Origin: Portunus trituberculatus
Taxonomy: Eukaryota; Arthropoda; Malacostraca; Decapoda; Portunidae
NCBI RefSeq assembly: GCF_017591435.1
Contig: NC_059301.1
Location: 13,887,254-13,951,253 of the forward strand
Reading direction: 5' to 3'
DNA: 64,000 nt
The translations under genes and the position numbers were made by a program. The notes beneath the pieces are model-generated. The model was not told the DNA's origin and ran no database searches. It was given only the letters and a program-made list of their open reading frames with translations. Below, piece after piece: positions 22,669 to 37,614 of the stretch. Each line of letters starts with the position of its first letter. Position 1 is the first letter of the stretch.

Positions 22669-24296
22669 ACTTTTCTCAGTGACTGCAATATTTTGTCATG
22701 ATTATATGATGATGGTGGTGGTCGGTGTCTCCATGAGTGGTAGGGAGGTGGTCATGGCACGAGGTCTGGGAAGGGAATGGGGGTACAAGAGTGGGGAAGG
22801 GATGGGTGTGTATGGAGCATGTAACATGTGACTTGTGTAGCATCCTTGGCATGAAGCATTCGTGGAAGTGGAAGTGCTGGACATGACTGAATTGTTCGTG
22901 GCAAAATGTGTATCGGTAATGTACCTATACTGTCTTGGGCAAGGTTTGGTAAGGTTGCCTAACCTCTGTTCATGATTGCTAGGTTGAAGTATGTACAGTA
23001 GAAAGCACCATCTAGGTTGCATACATCAGGGGATCAAGTTTGATCAACACTGGCCTGCTACTGGCTACTCATGTTTGCTGGAAAACATATATTTTGCAGA
23101 GCTTTTTTGTTTCTTTACCAACACACAAACTGTATTTTCTTTGAGTACACAAACCCCATCCTTCACCATCTTCACTAAATGTCTTATGATTTAAACACAA
23201 AAGCAAGTCAGTAGCACTTGATAAGGACAAGATACAGAGTGAGAAGAATATAGTCTTGTAAATATCTGGGTTGGCGAGAGGAGATAGTGCAGAGACCGTC
23301 TATGCCAGTGATTCCCAAACTTTCCCTGAGCAAGTACCACTCAGAGGTCCCGTACAGTCCACTTGGTTCCAGAAAATTTCATTTCCAGCAGATATCAATT
23401 TATCCAGAAGTAAAATACACAAATATATTAACACAACTCAATTCAATGCAGGGGATGCATCTGTTTCTTCTCCACGAGCTGATCAATGTCAAATTATCTT
23501 GTGTAAGGCAATAATAATTTTTTTTTGAGAAATTAATTAATTTAGTTTAACTTAAAATCAAATATGATCCCAAAAGTGCTCATCTACCACCTGGAAGACC
23601 TTTGCATACCACAAATTGGAAAACACTAGCCTAACTTCATAGTAGTTTTTGCTAGATGAGATGTGTAGTTTCTAATTTAGATTATGAGTACAAAATAGAC
23701 TGAGGATGTTCAATGTAGAAAACAGGATGTGATATAGGTTTCTCTGTTTAACTGTTAATTTACATTAAAAATTTTGCAGGTGGTGTCGCCTTTAGAAATG
23801 GTGAAACAGTGGCGCACTGGAGCTGTCCAGCTTCCACCACCTCAGGTCTATGAAGTGAGTCGTCTGCTTAGTATTGACTCTTATGAGGAGCTGGAGGAGT
23901 TTGCACGTGAGCGAGGAAAAAATGGCATGGATCATTATTTTCCTGTCAGAATTGTTGCCAAGAATGGAACAGTCCTTTGCTTGGCAGGTGAGCACTGGAT
24001 ACCATGGCACTACTTAGATTGTAAGAAATTTGTTGTTGATATTTTAAAGAATAACATTTCTTGGATTAATATCTTTTTTTCCAGGAGATGATCTGTATCC
24101 TGAAGAGCCAGACTATACAGGGGAGCAGGCACAGCTTGTGGTGCAGGAGACTGTGGAGGAACTGAGAGGCCTTGCTCAGAATCATCATCGAATGGAATTG
24201 AAAAAGCACAACTTGAAATTATTGGTAAATGTTGCTCCAAAATATGGACATATATCTGTCAAAAAAGCAATGGGAATGATGTCAACTTTGAAATGA
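18279..24296 (+). CDS. NUDT19: NUDT19-like Nudix hydrolase, seven coding exons
   Basis: Coding exons, all GT-AG and in phase: 18279-18350, 18913-18994, 19394-19487, 20503-20698, 22335-22514, 23780-23987, 24085-24296; 347 residues (human NUDT19 375). The NUDT19 family hydrolyses CoA and acyl-CoA species, in mammals in peroxisomes. Seen: the YVFPGG turn at residues 48-53 (split by intron 2) and REAFEECGLL at 111-120, which fits the Nudix box core REUxEExGU. The spacer between the first Gly block and this core is long (about 50 residues), as is typical of NUDT19. Other family-like stretches are WDLHEWISWLTPT in exon 5, QVYEVSRLL in exon 6 and GDDLYPEEPDY in exon 7. The start is the ATG just after an acceptor (cacag at 18271-18275), so a 5' non-coding exon must lie upstream; I did not find it. 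The N-terminus (MAGRLWREAASL) is Arg-rich and amphipathic, and the C-terminus ends STLK, not a canonical PTS1, so peroxisomal location is uncertain. The exon 1 donor (AAG|GTTTGG) is weak. Confidence 0.93.
19731..20376. mobile_element. Tc1/mariner-type MITE in NUDT19 intron 3
   Basis: A 646-bp element bounded by TA on both sides (19729-19730 and 20377-20378), the target-site duplication of Tc1/mariner elements. Its termini are inverted repeats: CAGGTATTTCTCGATTGATG on the left and CAGGTATTTTTCGATTCATG as the reverse complement of the right, 18 of 20 identical. No transposase frame is present, so it is non-autonomous. Confidence 0.85.
20771..21750. mobile_element. hAT-type MITE in NUDT19 intron 4, with internal TA array
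   Basis: Both ends carry CAGGGTTGGAA inverted, and the flanks are tttcaggg and cttcaggg (20763-20770, 21751-21758), a 7-of-8 match to an 8-bp target-site duplication, as hAT elements make. The sub-terminal region is full of the palindrome GATTTAAATC. The right half contains a (TA)n array (21650-21719). No transposase is seen. Confidence 0.85.
21831..22014 (-). mobile_element. Diverged SINE-B relic in NUDT19 intron 4
   Basis: It shares ordered words with the better-preserved SINE at 44094-44386: tacctgctggtcagtcaccc, gagctcagacctcatag, ggataggactgagaccac and ttctaggtgaata. The tRNA-like head is missing. Orientation is inferred from the 44-kb copy. Confidence 0.65.
22619..22668. repeat. (GA)n microsatellite in NUDT19 intron 5
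   Basis: About 25 uninterrupted GA units. Confidence 0.95.
23306..23628. mobile_element. Degenerate hAT-like MITE in NUDT19 intron 5
   Basis: The left end CAGTGATTCCCAAACTTTCC and the reverse complement of the right end CTAGTGTTTTCCAATTTGTG are diverged terminal inverted repeats of the common hAT type. The flanking 8-mers no longer match well. Related sequence occurs at 34336-34411 and, inverted, at 37113-37188. Confidence 0.6.
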
Positions 24297-24434
24297 TGTA
24301 AATTTTCCCACATGGACAAATAGCAATATAAGATAACAAGAGATACATCATTGCATTGGTGAGAAAGAGGCTGAAGACTGTCAGTCAGGGGAGAGGAATT
24401 GATAAGATGAAAAGCTTTTGATTCCACCTTATCT

Positions 24435-24440
24435 AATAAA
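24435..24440 (+). terminator. Polyadenylation signal of the NUDT19-like gene
   Basis: A canonical AATAAA lies 139 bases after the stop codon of the NUDT19-like gene and is the first one downstream. It predicts a 3' UTR of roughly 160 bases. Further A/T-rich AATAAA-like words occur to 24585, so alternative sites are possible. Confidence 0.6.
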
Positions 24441-24625
24441 ACAGTTTAACTATTCTGTAGTTTCTCATTTAGAGTGTATATAAGAAGTTCTTCAGCCTCC
24501 AGAATTGTGCATATTTTAATAAATTGTCCATATTTTAACAATCAAATATATAATATAGTATATGAAATATTTTAATAAATTAAGACTTCTTCAGTCTTGT
24601 ACTTATTCACAAATAGGGAAAAAAT

Positions 24626-24670
24626 ATCTATATCTATCTATCTATCTGTCTATATATCTATATCTATCTA

Positions 24671-24738
<68 letters not shown>
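24626..24738. repeat. (TATC)n followed by (TA)n microsatellite
   Basis: Interrupted TATC units pass into an uninterrupted TA array from about 24675. Confidence 0.95.
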
Positions 24739-25529
<791 letters not shown>

Positions 25530-26199
25530 TCGTATATCAGCACTACCTATATACAAAGGAGACTGGAAGAAATCTAAAAAGATATATTGGAATTTGTACA
25601 AAATTGTACAAAGTTATATTGAAAATTCACTTCCTAGGCTCCAGAGATAAAGTGATCAGCTAATGGGAAAAAAAAAATTACAGAAAGAACAAAATAGAGA
25701 ATCTTTTGACATCTTTATAGCCAACTAATAAACATCACTTGTACTGTAAGATTTCTAGTGAACCTACTTAGAAGATTCCAATTTAGATCTCAATCAATAA
25801 CTGGTTTCCATTTTACTCTTCGTCGTTCACCACTAAATGTGCCTGTCCATATTCTCTCAAGACTATCGTTTTAATTTTCTGAACAACATAATGAGGTGGT
25901 TGTCCTTCACATTGCCTCTCACGCAACGAGGAGAGACCGTGTTGAAGGTGTGATGAAGTGCGTACAGGAACTGGCAGTTGTGCATGGGTGAGCGTGACTC
26001 TCTCTCTCTCTCTCTCTCTCATGTGAAAGACAAAGCAGGGATGAAGGAAATAAAAAATAGAGACAGTGAAAACTGGTGTAATATTATTGATATTACAGAT
26101 AGATAAGCGACGAGACGCATACTATGATGTGTGACAAGTGGTGGTGGTAGTGGTGATTGCGGTTGCCGCCTTCCTCCCCTCCTGGCCCATAGCCGCCAC

Positions 26200-26498
26200 T
26201 TGTCAGGCCACATGCATTGTTCTTCCCATCTTGCGCCACCCTCCCCCGGAGTAATTCTTGCCCACGTGCAGGACCACGGCGTGAGATTGGCAAGGGGCTC
26301 CATCACCGACCTCCCGGAAAGCTTGACTCCCACCTCACTCCCAGTGAGAGTGCCATTCATTCTGCCCTCAGCTTCCCCTCCCTATCCATGGGCTCTTTCC
26401 ACTACGACTCAACACTTTCAACAACCCGCGGCGGCACGTGTGTCCTGCGTGAAGCCACGGGGCGCGCCAGCCGCATAGCATAAGCAAGGCCGTCACGG
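26200..26498 (+). other. CpG-rich stretch ending in a donor; possible non-coding exon
   Basis: A CG-rich segment ends at a strong donor (ccgtcacg|gtaagtaaac, 26498/26499). No long coding frame crosses it and no downstream partner exon is recognised. It may be a 5' UTR exon of an unidentified plus-strand transcript. Confidence 0.3.
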
Positions 26499-26538
26499 TA
26501 AGTAAACCTATGCGTGGCATCGTTTGCTTGTCTTGTGA

Positions 26539-26580
<42 letters not shown>

Positions 26581-26681
26581 CATGCGTGCCATAAACAGTA
26601 TCTTATTAAATTCAAATTCAATGTCTATTTTATTTATATTTGACTGATGTACGGCACAATAGATTTATCAAATCATGTAAA

Positions 26682-26719
<38 letters not shown>

Positions 26720-27514
26720 CAATAAGGAAGGAGAAATGAGGGATATTAAGCGTATAAGGATTTAGAACCGGCATGATATTGAGAGATAGTTGCTACTCCT
26801 TCAAATATATGTATATTAACGCGGCACTTGAAACAAACACTCCATGGAACTCTTACCGCGTAGCCTGTCTGTTTGCTCTCATTGCTGCTTGAGAGGCAAT
26901 GTGAAAGACAACCAACCACTTCATTGCGTCGTACAGGATATAAAAACGATGGAATTTCCTTGAACTATCATTTTTATTATTTATTTATTTGTTTTCATAT
27001 GGCACGTTAGTCTCCAGACCGGACGTTAAGCAAACCATGCATTGAAAGCCTTATCAACAGCACAATACATTTGCAAATACATTGTTTAGACTTTAGACGA
27101 ATCACTTCCACCGTTCCACGTCATGGCTACTTAAAACCTCGTGAACCACTAAATGAAGCACTGCTGCCGCTGTGCCGCGTCCTTCTTGATGGCTTGCATG
27201 TGAACTTGACGAGGTTGTCAGTTGAATGGCTTGGGCCAGAGGGTGTTCCCTGAAGGGGGTGTGATGAAAATATAAAGGAGCCATGAAGTTGTCTGGCCCC
27301 AAAATAAATGTTCAAAAAGTACACCATGAAATTGATTCATGAGCAAGTATCCATCTGTCTTAACACTCGTTGGTGCCTGATGACAGCTACCATCTAGCAC
27401 CCTCCTCGCTGAAATAGCCTTTTCAAACCATAGCATTCAAGCAATCACTTCTTTATTTCATTATCATAAAAAAAATACTGAGAGATTTTGAAATAATATG
27501 TTTGTGCTATGTCA

Positions 27515-27814
<300 letters not shown>

Positions 27815-28929
27815 CACATGATAGTCAGTTATTGTACGGTCATTTCAGTGAAATGCGTGCTTTAGAATGTCAGAATAGTACGTTACGTTTCCCTTTTATT
27901 GTTTTGATTTTTTTTCCTGTTCTTTTAAGCAAGTGTTTATCAAAACGTCTTGCGTCTACGTTATTTGTCTCATCTTTTACCTTAGATAATAATCTTTACT
28001 TTCCTAAACACTGGCAATATACAAATTGGAAAAAAAGTAAAATACAAATAAATATATACGCAATTGTGCATGCATTCCTTGTAAGGAGTGCGAGAGAGGG
28101 ACAGGGCGTCTCGTTAGATGGTTTCAGACTCACCGGTTTTATTCTAAGTAAAAATACTTATAGAACGATGCTTACAACGAGTAGTTAAGTGTCTTCACAA
28201 CAAGCAATGAGGAGGAGGTGGGAGGGAGAGGAGGAGGGGAAAGTGAAGTGGAAAGAAGTGAGGAAGTAAGGCTGTTAGATTCACGGAAGTCTGGTTGCAG
28301 GTAAGACGTGTCGTGTCACGGGAGTCTCGATAATGTGGTGGTTTCCCGTGCGGGTTTGGTGTAGTGCATTCTTGTGGCGTTGGGAGTGAAGGAAAGATAA
28401 TTCTAGCTCGATACGATAGTTTGATATCGGTGTCCTGCCTTGTTTTAGATTTAGAGGAATGAGAGAGCTTGAGACGCATCGCTATGTTCATGGAAATTTT
28501 GTCTTACTTAGAGCACTTTCAACATCTGTGTATTCTTGTAACCTGGTATACTCTATATGCTTCATGATTAGTACGTGTTATGCGAGTGTGAAAATTGTTT
28601 TTTTTATTCTAAAGTGACGGCGCTTCTTAGCAGGGATAGTGACTACAGCTGCTCACAAGCCCCTTTTGTAAGCTTATTTACGAAGGGGGGGTTGATGTAC
28701 ATTTCAGAACAAGGTGTTTGTGGTGTTCTGCGTTAGTTAATCTTGGGCATTCACTTTCGGCGCGGTAGTCTACAAAGGGTTTCTTCAGTTTGGTGTGGGT
28801 TTGTGATTAACGTGAAGTAGTGATTTCCACGTGCCATAATTTTCTTTTTCTCTAGTATCTCGTATTCGGAATTGTAATTGTTGCTTGGAACTCTGCTTAT
28901 ACGTATCTTGACCTATAAACAATCATTGT

Positions 28930-29290
28930 TCAGAATTGAGTATATTTCTTTCGAGTGCTTGATATTTTTACATCTAGTACCTATTTTGTTGTAGAGCTTT
29001 CAAAACAAATACTCGTCTTGCCCTTCTGTTCTAGTACTTAATTTTACTCCTAGTGCCTGTCTTTTTGTAGAGCTTGTCTTTTTGTAGAGCTTGTCTTTTT
29101 GTAGAGCTTGTCTTTTTGTAGAGCTTGTCTTTTTGTAGAGCTTGTCTTTTTGTAGAGCTTGTCTTTTTGTAGAGCTTTCAAAACTAATAGTTGTCTTACC
29201 CTACTGTTCAGAATTAAGAATATTTTTTTTAGTGCTTGGTATTTTTACATCTGTGCATATTTTGTTGTAGCATTTTCAAAATTGATGCCT
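28930..29290. repeat. Nested tandem repeat with a seven-copy 17-bp minisatellite
   Basis: Seven perfect copies of tgtctttttgtagagct occupy 29058-29176. They lie inside a larger diverged duplication: tgttcagaattgagtatat at about 28930 and tgttcagaattaagaatat at about 29207, each followed by agtgcttg(a/g)tatttttacatct and ttttgttgtag. The minisatellite unit is a fragment of that larger repeat. Confidence 0.88.
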
Positions 29291-29349
29291 ATTAGTTGTA
29301 ATAAGGCTAAACTTTTATTCCATAGAACTATTGTGTGGAACAACGCACC

Positions 29350-29590
29350 TGTCGGGTAACGCCTAACATTACCGAGGTCGGGTAACGCTTAACATTACCG
29401 AGGCCAGAGCGGCTGGAGGACCATTTTAGCGCGTCGAGGACGGCACTGCAGTTGTGGTAACACTGATTGTTGTGAGACCTCCTTTGAAATGTCTCCAAGG
29501 TAAGTCTGGAGGTGTTCTGCGGTGGTGGTAACACTGATTGTGAGACCTTCTTTGGAATATCTCCAGTGTAAGTTTGGAGGTGTGTTCATT
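29350..29590. repeat. Two short tandem duplications
   Basis: A 26-bp unit (gtcgggtaacgc(c/t)taacatta...) is doubled at 29351-29402, and a ~70-bp unit beginning gtggtaacactgattgt is doubled at about 29453-29520 and 29524-29585. Confidence 0.8.
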
Positions 29591-29830
29591 CAGATTGCAC
29601 TACATATTTGGACGTTTTACTTCTTCTTTGGGTTCAGAGATAGTACCGTGGTCCGTGCTTCGTGGTCAGTGCTTCTTGTCAAGGTGGAGGTGAACAACGG
29701 AAATTCCGAGTAGACAACGGTGATGGGCTGTTGCAGGTGAAGTAATTTTGTAAGTTTATACTAGTGTCCTGTTCTTGATGCAATCGGCAGTAAGATTAGA
29801 ATGTGAACTAGTAACGTTAAAATGAGAACC

Positions 29831-30040
29831 TCTTTTTTTTTTTTTACGGTTAGACCTATAGCGCCTGTAGGCACTCTTGAAGAGTGTATGGGAAGCGCTG
29901 TTCAGCTTCCGCCCAATAGTGGCGCAGGCAATTTTATTTATAATGGTACCCATATTAGGTAGGGCCCATATCACCACCCAAGCTCATCTTGAGTGTAGCC
30001 ACCTAGAACCTGGGTATCATGGTGACATGTCGTAGTGCTG
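29831..30040 (-). mobile_element. SINE-A copy 1, 5'-truncated
   Basis: A poly(T) run (poly(A) tail on the minus strand) at 29831-29845 is followed by cctatagcgcctgtaggcac, gggaagcgctgttcagcttc, agtggcgcaggcaatttt and acctgggtatcatggtgaca. It matches the longer copy at 48128-48475 but lacks the tRNA-like head. Confidence 0.82.
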
Positions 30041-30049
30041 TCACTCGCT

Positions 30050-31110
30050 ACAAGATAGAATTCATTAATAGGTGGATTTGCTACCAGTAGCTCAGATCGG
30101 ATTTAACCTGTGTAATTCTAATGTAAATGTTATGAAACTTTGAAGCAGCGTATGTTGGAGATAGTCGGGATACTAATATCTACATTCATCGCAAAATGTT
30201 CCTACTGAAGGGATTGATTCATATTTTCAGATGTTGGGCCTGAAGCAAACTACCACTGTCCTGCCACCAGTCTTAATCCTGCAGCTGAAAACACTGTTGC
30301 ACTGGGAGGTTTAGATGTTTTCTGCCTTGCGTCACCTCCAATCTCCCCCAACGCCGCCTCCGCTCGGATCGCAACACTCACGGCTCACCTGTACCACCTG
30401 AGACAATCGAATACCTCGTGCTTCACTCCCACCGCACTGCGCTGCACTGATCTCCACCTTCGGCCCCAAGCATCATAACACTCGACTTGCCCTCCTATCC
30501 TGGCAGCCTCAGGCGTCCACCATTCACCCCAATCGTCGTCGCCTGTGGCTTCCTGCTATCCTCGCAAAATCTTCTATCGGTTCTTATTAGGAGATTGGTA
30601 ACTGAGTGGGCCTATTTTGTGTTCGTTCTCTTTGGCCAGTCTCGTTCTTCCAATCCATCCCTTCATTATCCTGTAAGTGTAGCTCATGCTTCTAGTGGTG
30701 TAATACATCATAATAAATAATAATTACGAAGTCCCTTTTGTTATTTATAGTTTTCCTTTATACAAGTTTCCTTTTTTTTTTTTTGTAACCTGTAGAAAGC
30801 TTAAGTGACGATCAAGTCGCAACAGCTAAATCCGACAACAGTTTTTGGCCTTCCGACGATCTTTTTTGGAGGCCTTATATATTAAGTATAGACGTAATAT
30901 TCAGTTACGAATACGTTCATCGTGTCTATACAATTAGAAATACAAACTGAAAAACACATTACAAACACACATGGAAGTTCTCACTTCACCTCCAGCCAAA
31001 AAAGCAAGGCCAAACTGCAAAAATATTGAACGAAAAAAAAAATAGCGGAATAGTAAGCAAAAAATGAGAAGTACCCCAAAACTGCTGTCATAAGCGAATT
31101 TAAGCCAAAA
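30050..31110. other. No supported gene
   Basis: A C-rich stretch at 30310-30560 (ccgcctccgctcgg) is flanked by A/T-rich DNA; no conserved coding frame is seen. Confidence 0.5.
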
Positions 31111-31190
31111 AACAGGAGGAAAAGTAGCCCCAAAAATGCTAATAAAAACCAAAAAACAGGAAAAGTATCCCCAAAAATGCTAATAAAACT
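31110..31190. repeat. Short tandem duplication (~48 bp)
   Basis: Two copies of a unit holding ccccaaaaatgctaataaaa and caggaaaagta; part of an A-rich region (30950-31500) with repeated words such as ctatgggg/caactttc. Confidence 0.65.
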
Positions 31191-31518
31191 ACTAAGTCAT
31201 AAATACTCGGAAGAGTCTCCGGAGACGAGGAGATGATGCATAATGACACTAAAATTAAATGAAAGAGTCTCCCTTACTTTTTTATTTAACACAAAAATTA
31301 CATGGTCTGTGGATACATCATACACATGGTCTGGAAAGAGTCGTAAGAAAAACCTAATATAAATTCTCACATAAAATCCTATGGGGAATTTTCGACGTCA
31401 TAAAATTTACTTTACAAGAACAAAAAATAAAAAAATTACCAATTTAGTAAAAATACAATTTTCATTACAAAAACAAGAAACTCTATGGGCAACTTTCAAC
31501 TTAGTAAAATTTTCATCA

Positions 31519-34335
<2,817 letters not shown>

Positions 34336-34411
34336 CAATGGTTCTCAAATTTTTCCTGAACGAGGACCACTTGGAGGTCCCGTACAGTCCCCATATACCA
34401 CCTAGCTCTTC
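34336..34411 (+). mobile_element. hAT-like MITE end, fragment
   Basis: CAATGGTTCTCAAATTTTTC through ggaggtcccgtacagtccc matches the left end of the element at 23306. It runs into a GA/GT microsatellite at 34423. Its inverted partner may be 37113-37188. Confidence 0.55.
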
Positions 34412-34591
34412 CGATTGGACAGAGAGAGAGAGAGAGAGAGAGAGAGTGTGTGTGTGTGTGTGTTTGTATGGAGAGCTCAGCAACGCGTCAAGCCACACCA
34501 AGAAACCGCCAAGCTCCACCGAAGTGATGGATTGTGTGTTTAATGTTCGTCAATAGAGAATAACTGAAGTTGTATAGGTTTTAAGGTTGCC

Positions 34592-35003
34592 TTTAAGGCT
34601 CTAGTGTTTTAAGGTTGCCTTTAAGGCTCTAGTGACAAAGATTAACAAAATTTCTGCATTATTAACAGGAGAAACACTCTTGGGAACACGGCTAGTCATC
34701 TATCTGTGACCTTGGAAGACAGTTGTGGTGAGAGCAAAGCGTTTTTAAAGGTGTTTTTATGGTTCTAGTGACAGATTAACATTTCTGCATTATGAACAGG
34801 AGAAACATTCCTGAGAACAAGGCTAATCATCTCTGCTGCCTTGGAAAACAGTCGTATGAGAGAGCAGAGTGTTTTAAGAGTGTTTTCAAGGTTCTGGTGA
34901 CAGATTAACAACATTTCCACACTACTAGCAGAGGAAACACTCTTGAAAACCCTGCAAGCCATCTCTGTGGCCTTGGAAAACAGTCGTGGTAGGAGAGAGC
35001 CGG
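34592..35003. repeat. Three tandem copies of a dispersed ~130-bp repeat
   Basis: Units at about 34603-34735, 34741-34868 and 34870-35000 share ctagtgacagattaaca, tttctgcattatgaacagga, gaaacactcttg and ggccttggaaaacagtcgt. Related single or double copies occur at 908-1110, 5867-6000, 6868-6995, 51934-52035 and, reversed, 9985-10165. Confidence 0.82.
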
Positions 35004-35051
35004 TTAATCTTATGTTGAGAGGCCTGCCCCGGACAAGGAACCACGCGCGCG

Positions 35052-35500
<449 letters not shown>

Positions 35501-36709
35501 ACTCCTTCACACATTTCCATCCCTCATTTCTCCCTCTTATTACTACTCTATTTACATTTCAGGCAGGCAACAGCAGGAAATACCTGAAAAACACTGAGAA
35601 CTGAAGGTAATGTTGACGAGTTGACACGGGGCGGGACGGATAAGAGAGGGAAGGAGGGAGGGAGGTGATTATGGTGGGCTCCCGGGGTGATTGAACGGGG
35701 ATATACATAACTATTACCGTATTTAACACAGTGATTGGGTATTTATCTATTTTAGTAGTCGATTCTGCCTTTGCTGCACTCTTTGGGTCTGGAAACACAG
35801 GGGAGTGTAGGCAAACATTGGTGGATTAACCTTAGGGATAAGGCACGGCGGAGGTGACCCCTGTGGCTCGATATTTACGTAAGTAATCCATTTTAAAAAT
35901 CACGAGAAGAAAAAAAGCACCCAGACAGGAATGCACTACATTTTCAGACGCAACAAATACTTTAACTAATAACCAAAATTTAATAACGTAACCGAGTGTA
36001 TTGTTTATAAAACGTAGCCCAACGAACTGTGTGTATGTTTTACTAACGGAGCCACAAACACATCAAAATACTAAGAAGGAAAGCACAGCCATACTGCATT
36101 CTATTGGTTTCTGAATACGATTTTTTTTGCTTTTCAGCCAAATAAATAAAATACAGATTTCTCGCCGTTTAAAGATTTTTTATTTTTATTTATTTATTTT
36201 TTTTTGCACCGTTAGATTTTTTAAAATTTGAAAATACGAGTAATTTGACTAAATCTAATGGGACATTATTACTTGAGTCATGTTTTTCATATTGTTTAAG
36301 TGTTATATCAATCACCAAAACAATCTTAGACGTGATAATTCAAAAAAGGTTGTCTTACATAGTGACTTCAATGTTATTTTTTTCGATAAACAAGATCTTA
36401 GCTATACTCGATTCTATTGCGGCTCGAAACTTGTTTTACTGTGTTATTAACAAATCAGATATCAAAACAATGCAAACTTCGTTGATAAGAGAGAAATATT
36501 CTTACCCTTATGCCGAGATGCTTTTTTTTTCATGTTTGATGAGTGACTCCACCTCCCACGCCCTCACTCTCACACTCAACCTCTCCCTTCCACATCCCTC
36601 TCCTCCACCTCCCACACTCAGAGTCGCGGAAACACCTAGAAACACATACAAAACCCGAGAAAATATGTTTAAAGGATCGTTTCCGTAGCAGACGCAGGTG
36701 GCGGGAACG

Positions 36710-36830
36710 AGCAGGGCGGGGCTGGGCCGGTGAGGGACGGAGCAGGGGCAGGCTTGGATCTGGATGAAGAGGGTGCAGGACTGAACACGAACGGGGCGGA
36801 GATTGGTGGAGCTATATAGACGGAGTGGGT
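36710..36830 (+). promoter_or_regulatory. GC-rich promoter-like stretch with GC boxes, CCAAT and TATA motifs
   Basis: GGGCGGGG at about 36714, GGGGCGG at about 36792, GATTGG at about 36801 and TATATAG at about 36813 appear in order on the plus strand. No attached coding exon is evident; the WAP-like gene lies 3.3 kb downstream. Confidence 0.3.
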
Positions 36831-37043
36831 GCTGGGTGGGCGTGCGTGAGGGCGTGGGTGCAGAAGCAGGTGTTAGAGCGGGAAGGGAAGGGTCCGGGTG
36901 TCACGATACCGGGTGTGGTGGTCTCCTGTTGTGTTGTGTGGTAGTGGTGGTGTGTGATGATAGTGGTGGTGTGTGATGGTAGTGGTGGTGCTGGTGTTGT
37001 GTGCTGTGGTGTGGTATTTTGACTGCTACCACCTGAACTGACA

Positions 37044-37045
<2 letters not shown>

Positions 37046-37083
<38 letters not shown>
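37046..37083. repeat. (CT)n microsatellite
   Basis: About 19 CT units. Confidence 0.93.
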
Positions 37084-37084
<1 letters not shown>

Positions 37085-37112
37085 ATCGGCAAACAATTAC
37101 GATATCTTAAAA

Positions 37113-37188
37113 CGAAGGCAGGTGGTACGCGGGATCTGTGCGGGATCTCCAAGTGGTATGCGCTCAGGAAAAGTTTAGGAACCACTAC
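37113..37188 (-). mobile_element. hAT-like MITE end, inverted fragment
   Basis: The reverse complement reads agtggttcctaaacttttcc, then accacttggagatcccg, similar over about 65 bp to 34336-34411. The two could be the ends of one 2.85-kb element or separate solo ends. Confidence 0.5.
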
Positions 37189-37365
37189 TTTAAGGTATAC
37201 CTACATACATACATACATCCAATTTTGAAATTATGTACATACATCCATTTTCGAGTTGTAGCAGATGAAAAAGAAAATATATGAAATCAACGAGATCAAA
37301 CGCCCTGAATCTATATTCACTAGTTTATGCACGATAATAAGTATTAGCAAAACTTCGTATACTAC

Positions 37366-37396
37366 TGGGCAAACTATCGGATTATATTCCAGTGAT

Positions 37397-37434
<38 letters not shown>

Positions 37435-37463
37435 GGCAAACTATAGGATTAGAGTCCAGTGAT

Positions 37464-37526
<63 letters not shown>

Positions 37527-37565
37527 TAAAAATGAAAAATTAGATTCTATCTCACGTGAAAAAGT

Positions 37566-37611
<46 letters not shown>
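37366..37611. repeat. Duplicated (CT)n locus and an opposed (GA)n array
   Basis: gggcaaactatcggatta...ccagtgattac plus CT (37397-37432) is tandemly repeated as gggcaaactataggatta...ccagtgattac plus CT (37466-37523). A GA array (37570-37611) follows, complementary to the CT arrays and able to pair with them. Confidence 0.9.

Positions 37612-37614
<3 letters not shown>

Noticed and set aside
27071..27253. 60-codon plus-strand frame
   Set aside because: No acceptor/donor pair and no recognisable domain.
29058..29176. CRISPR-like array
   Set aside because: The repeats are directly adjacent with no spacers, and the genome is eukaryotic.
36245..36688. 147-codon frame on the plus strand
   Set aside because: A/T-rich, no recognisable domain, and ends in pyrimidine-rich low-complexity sequence.
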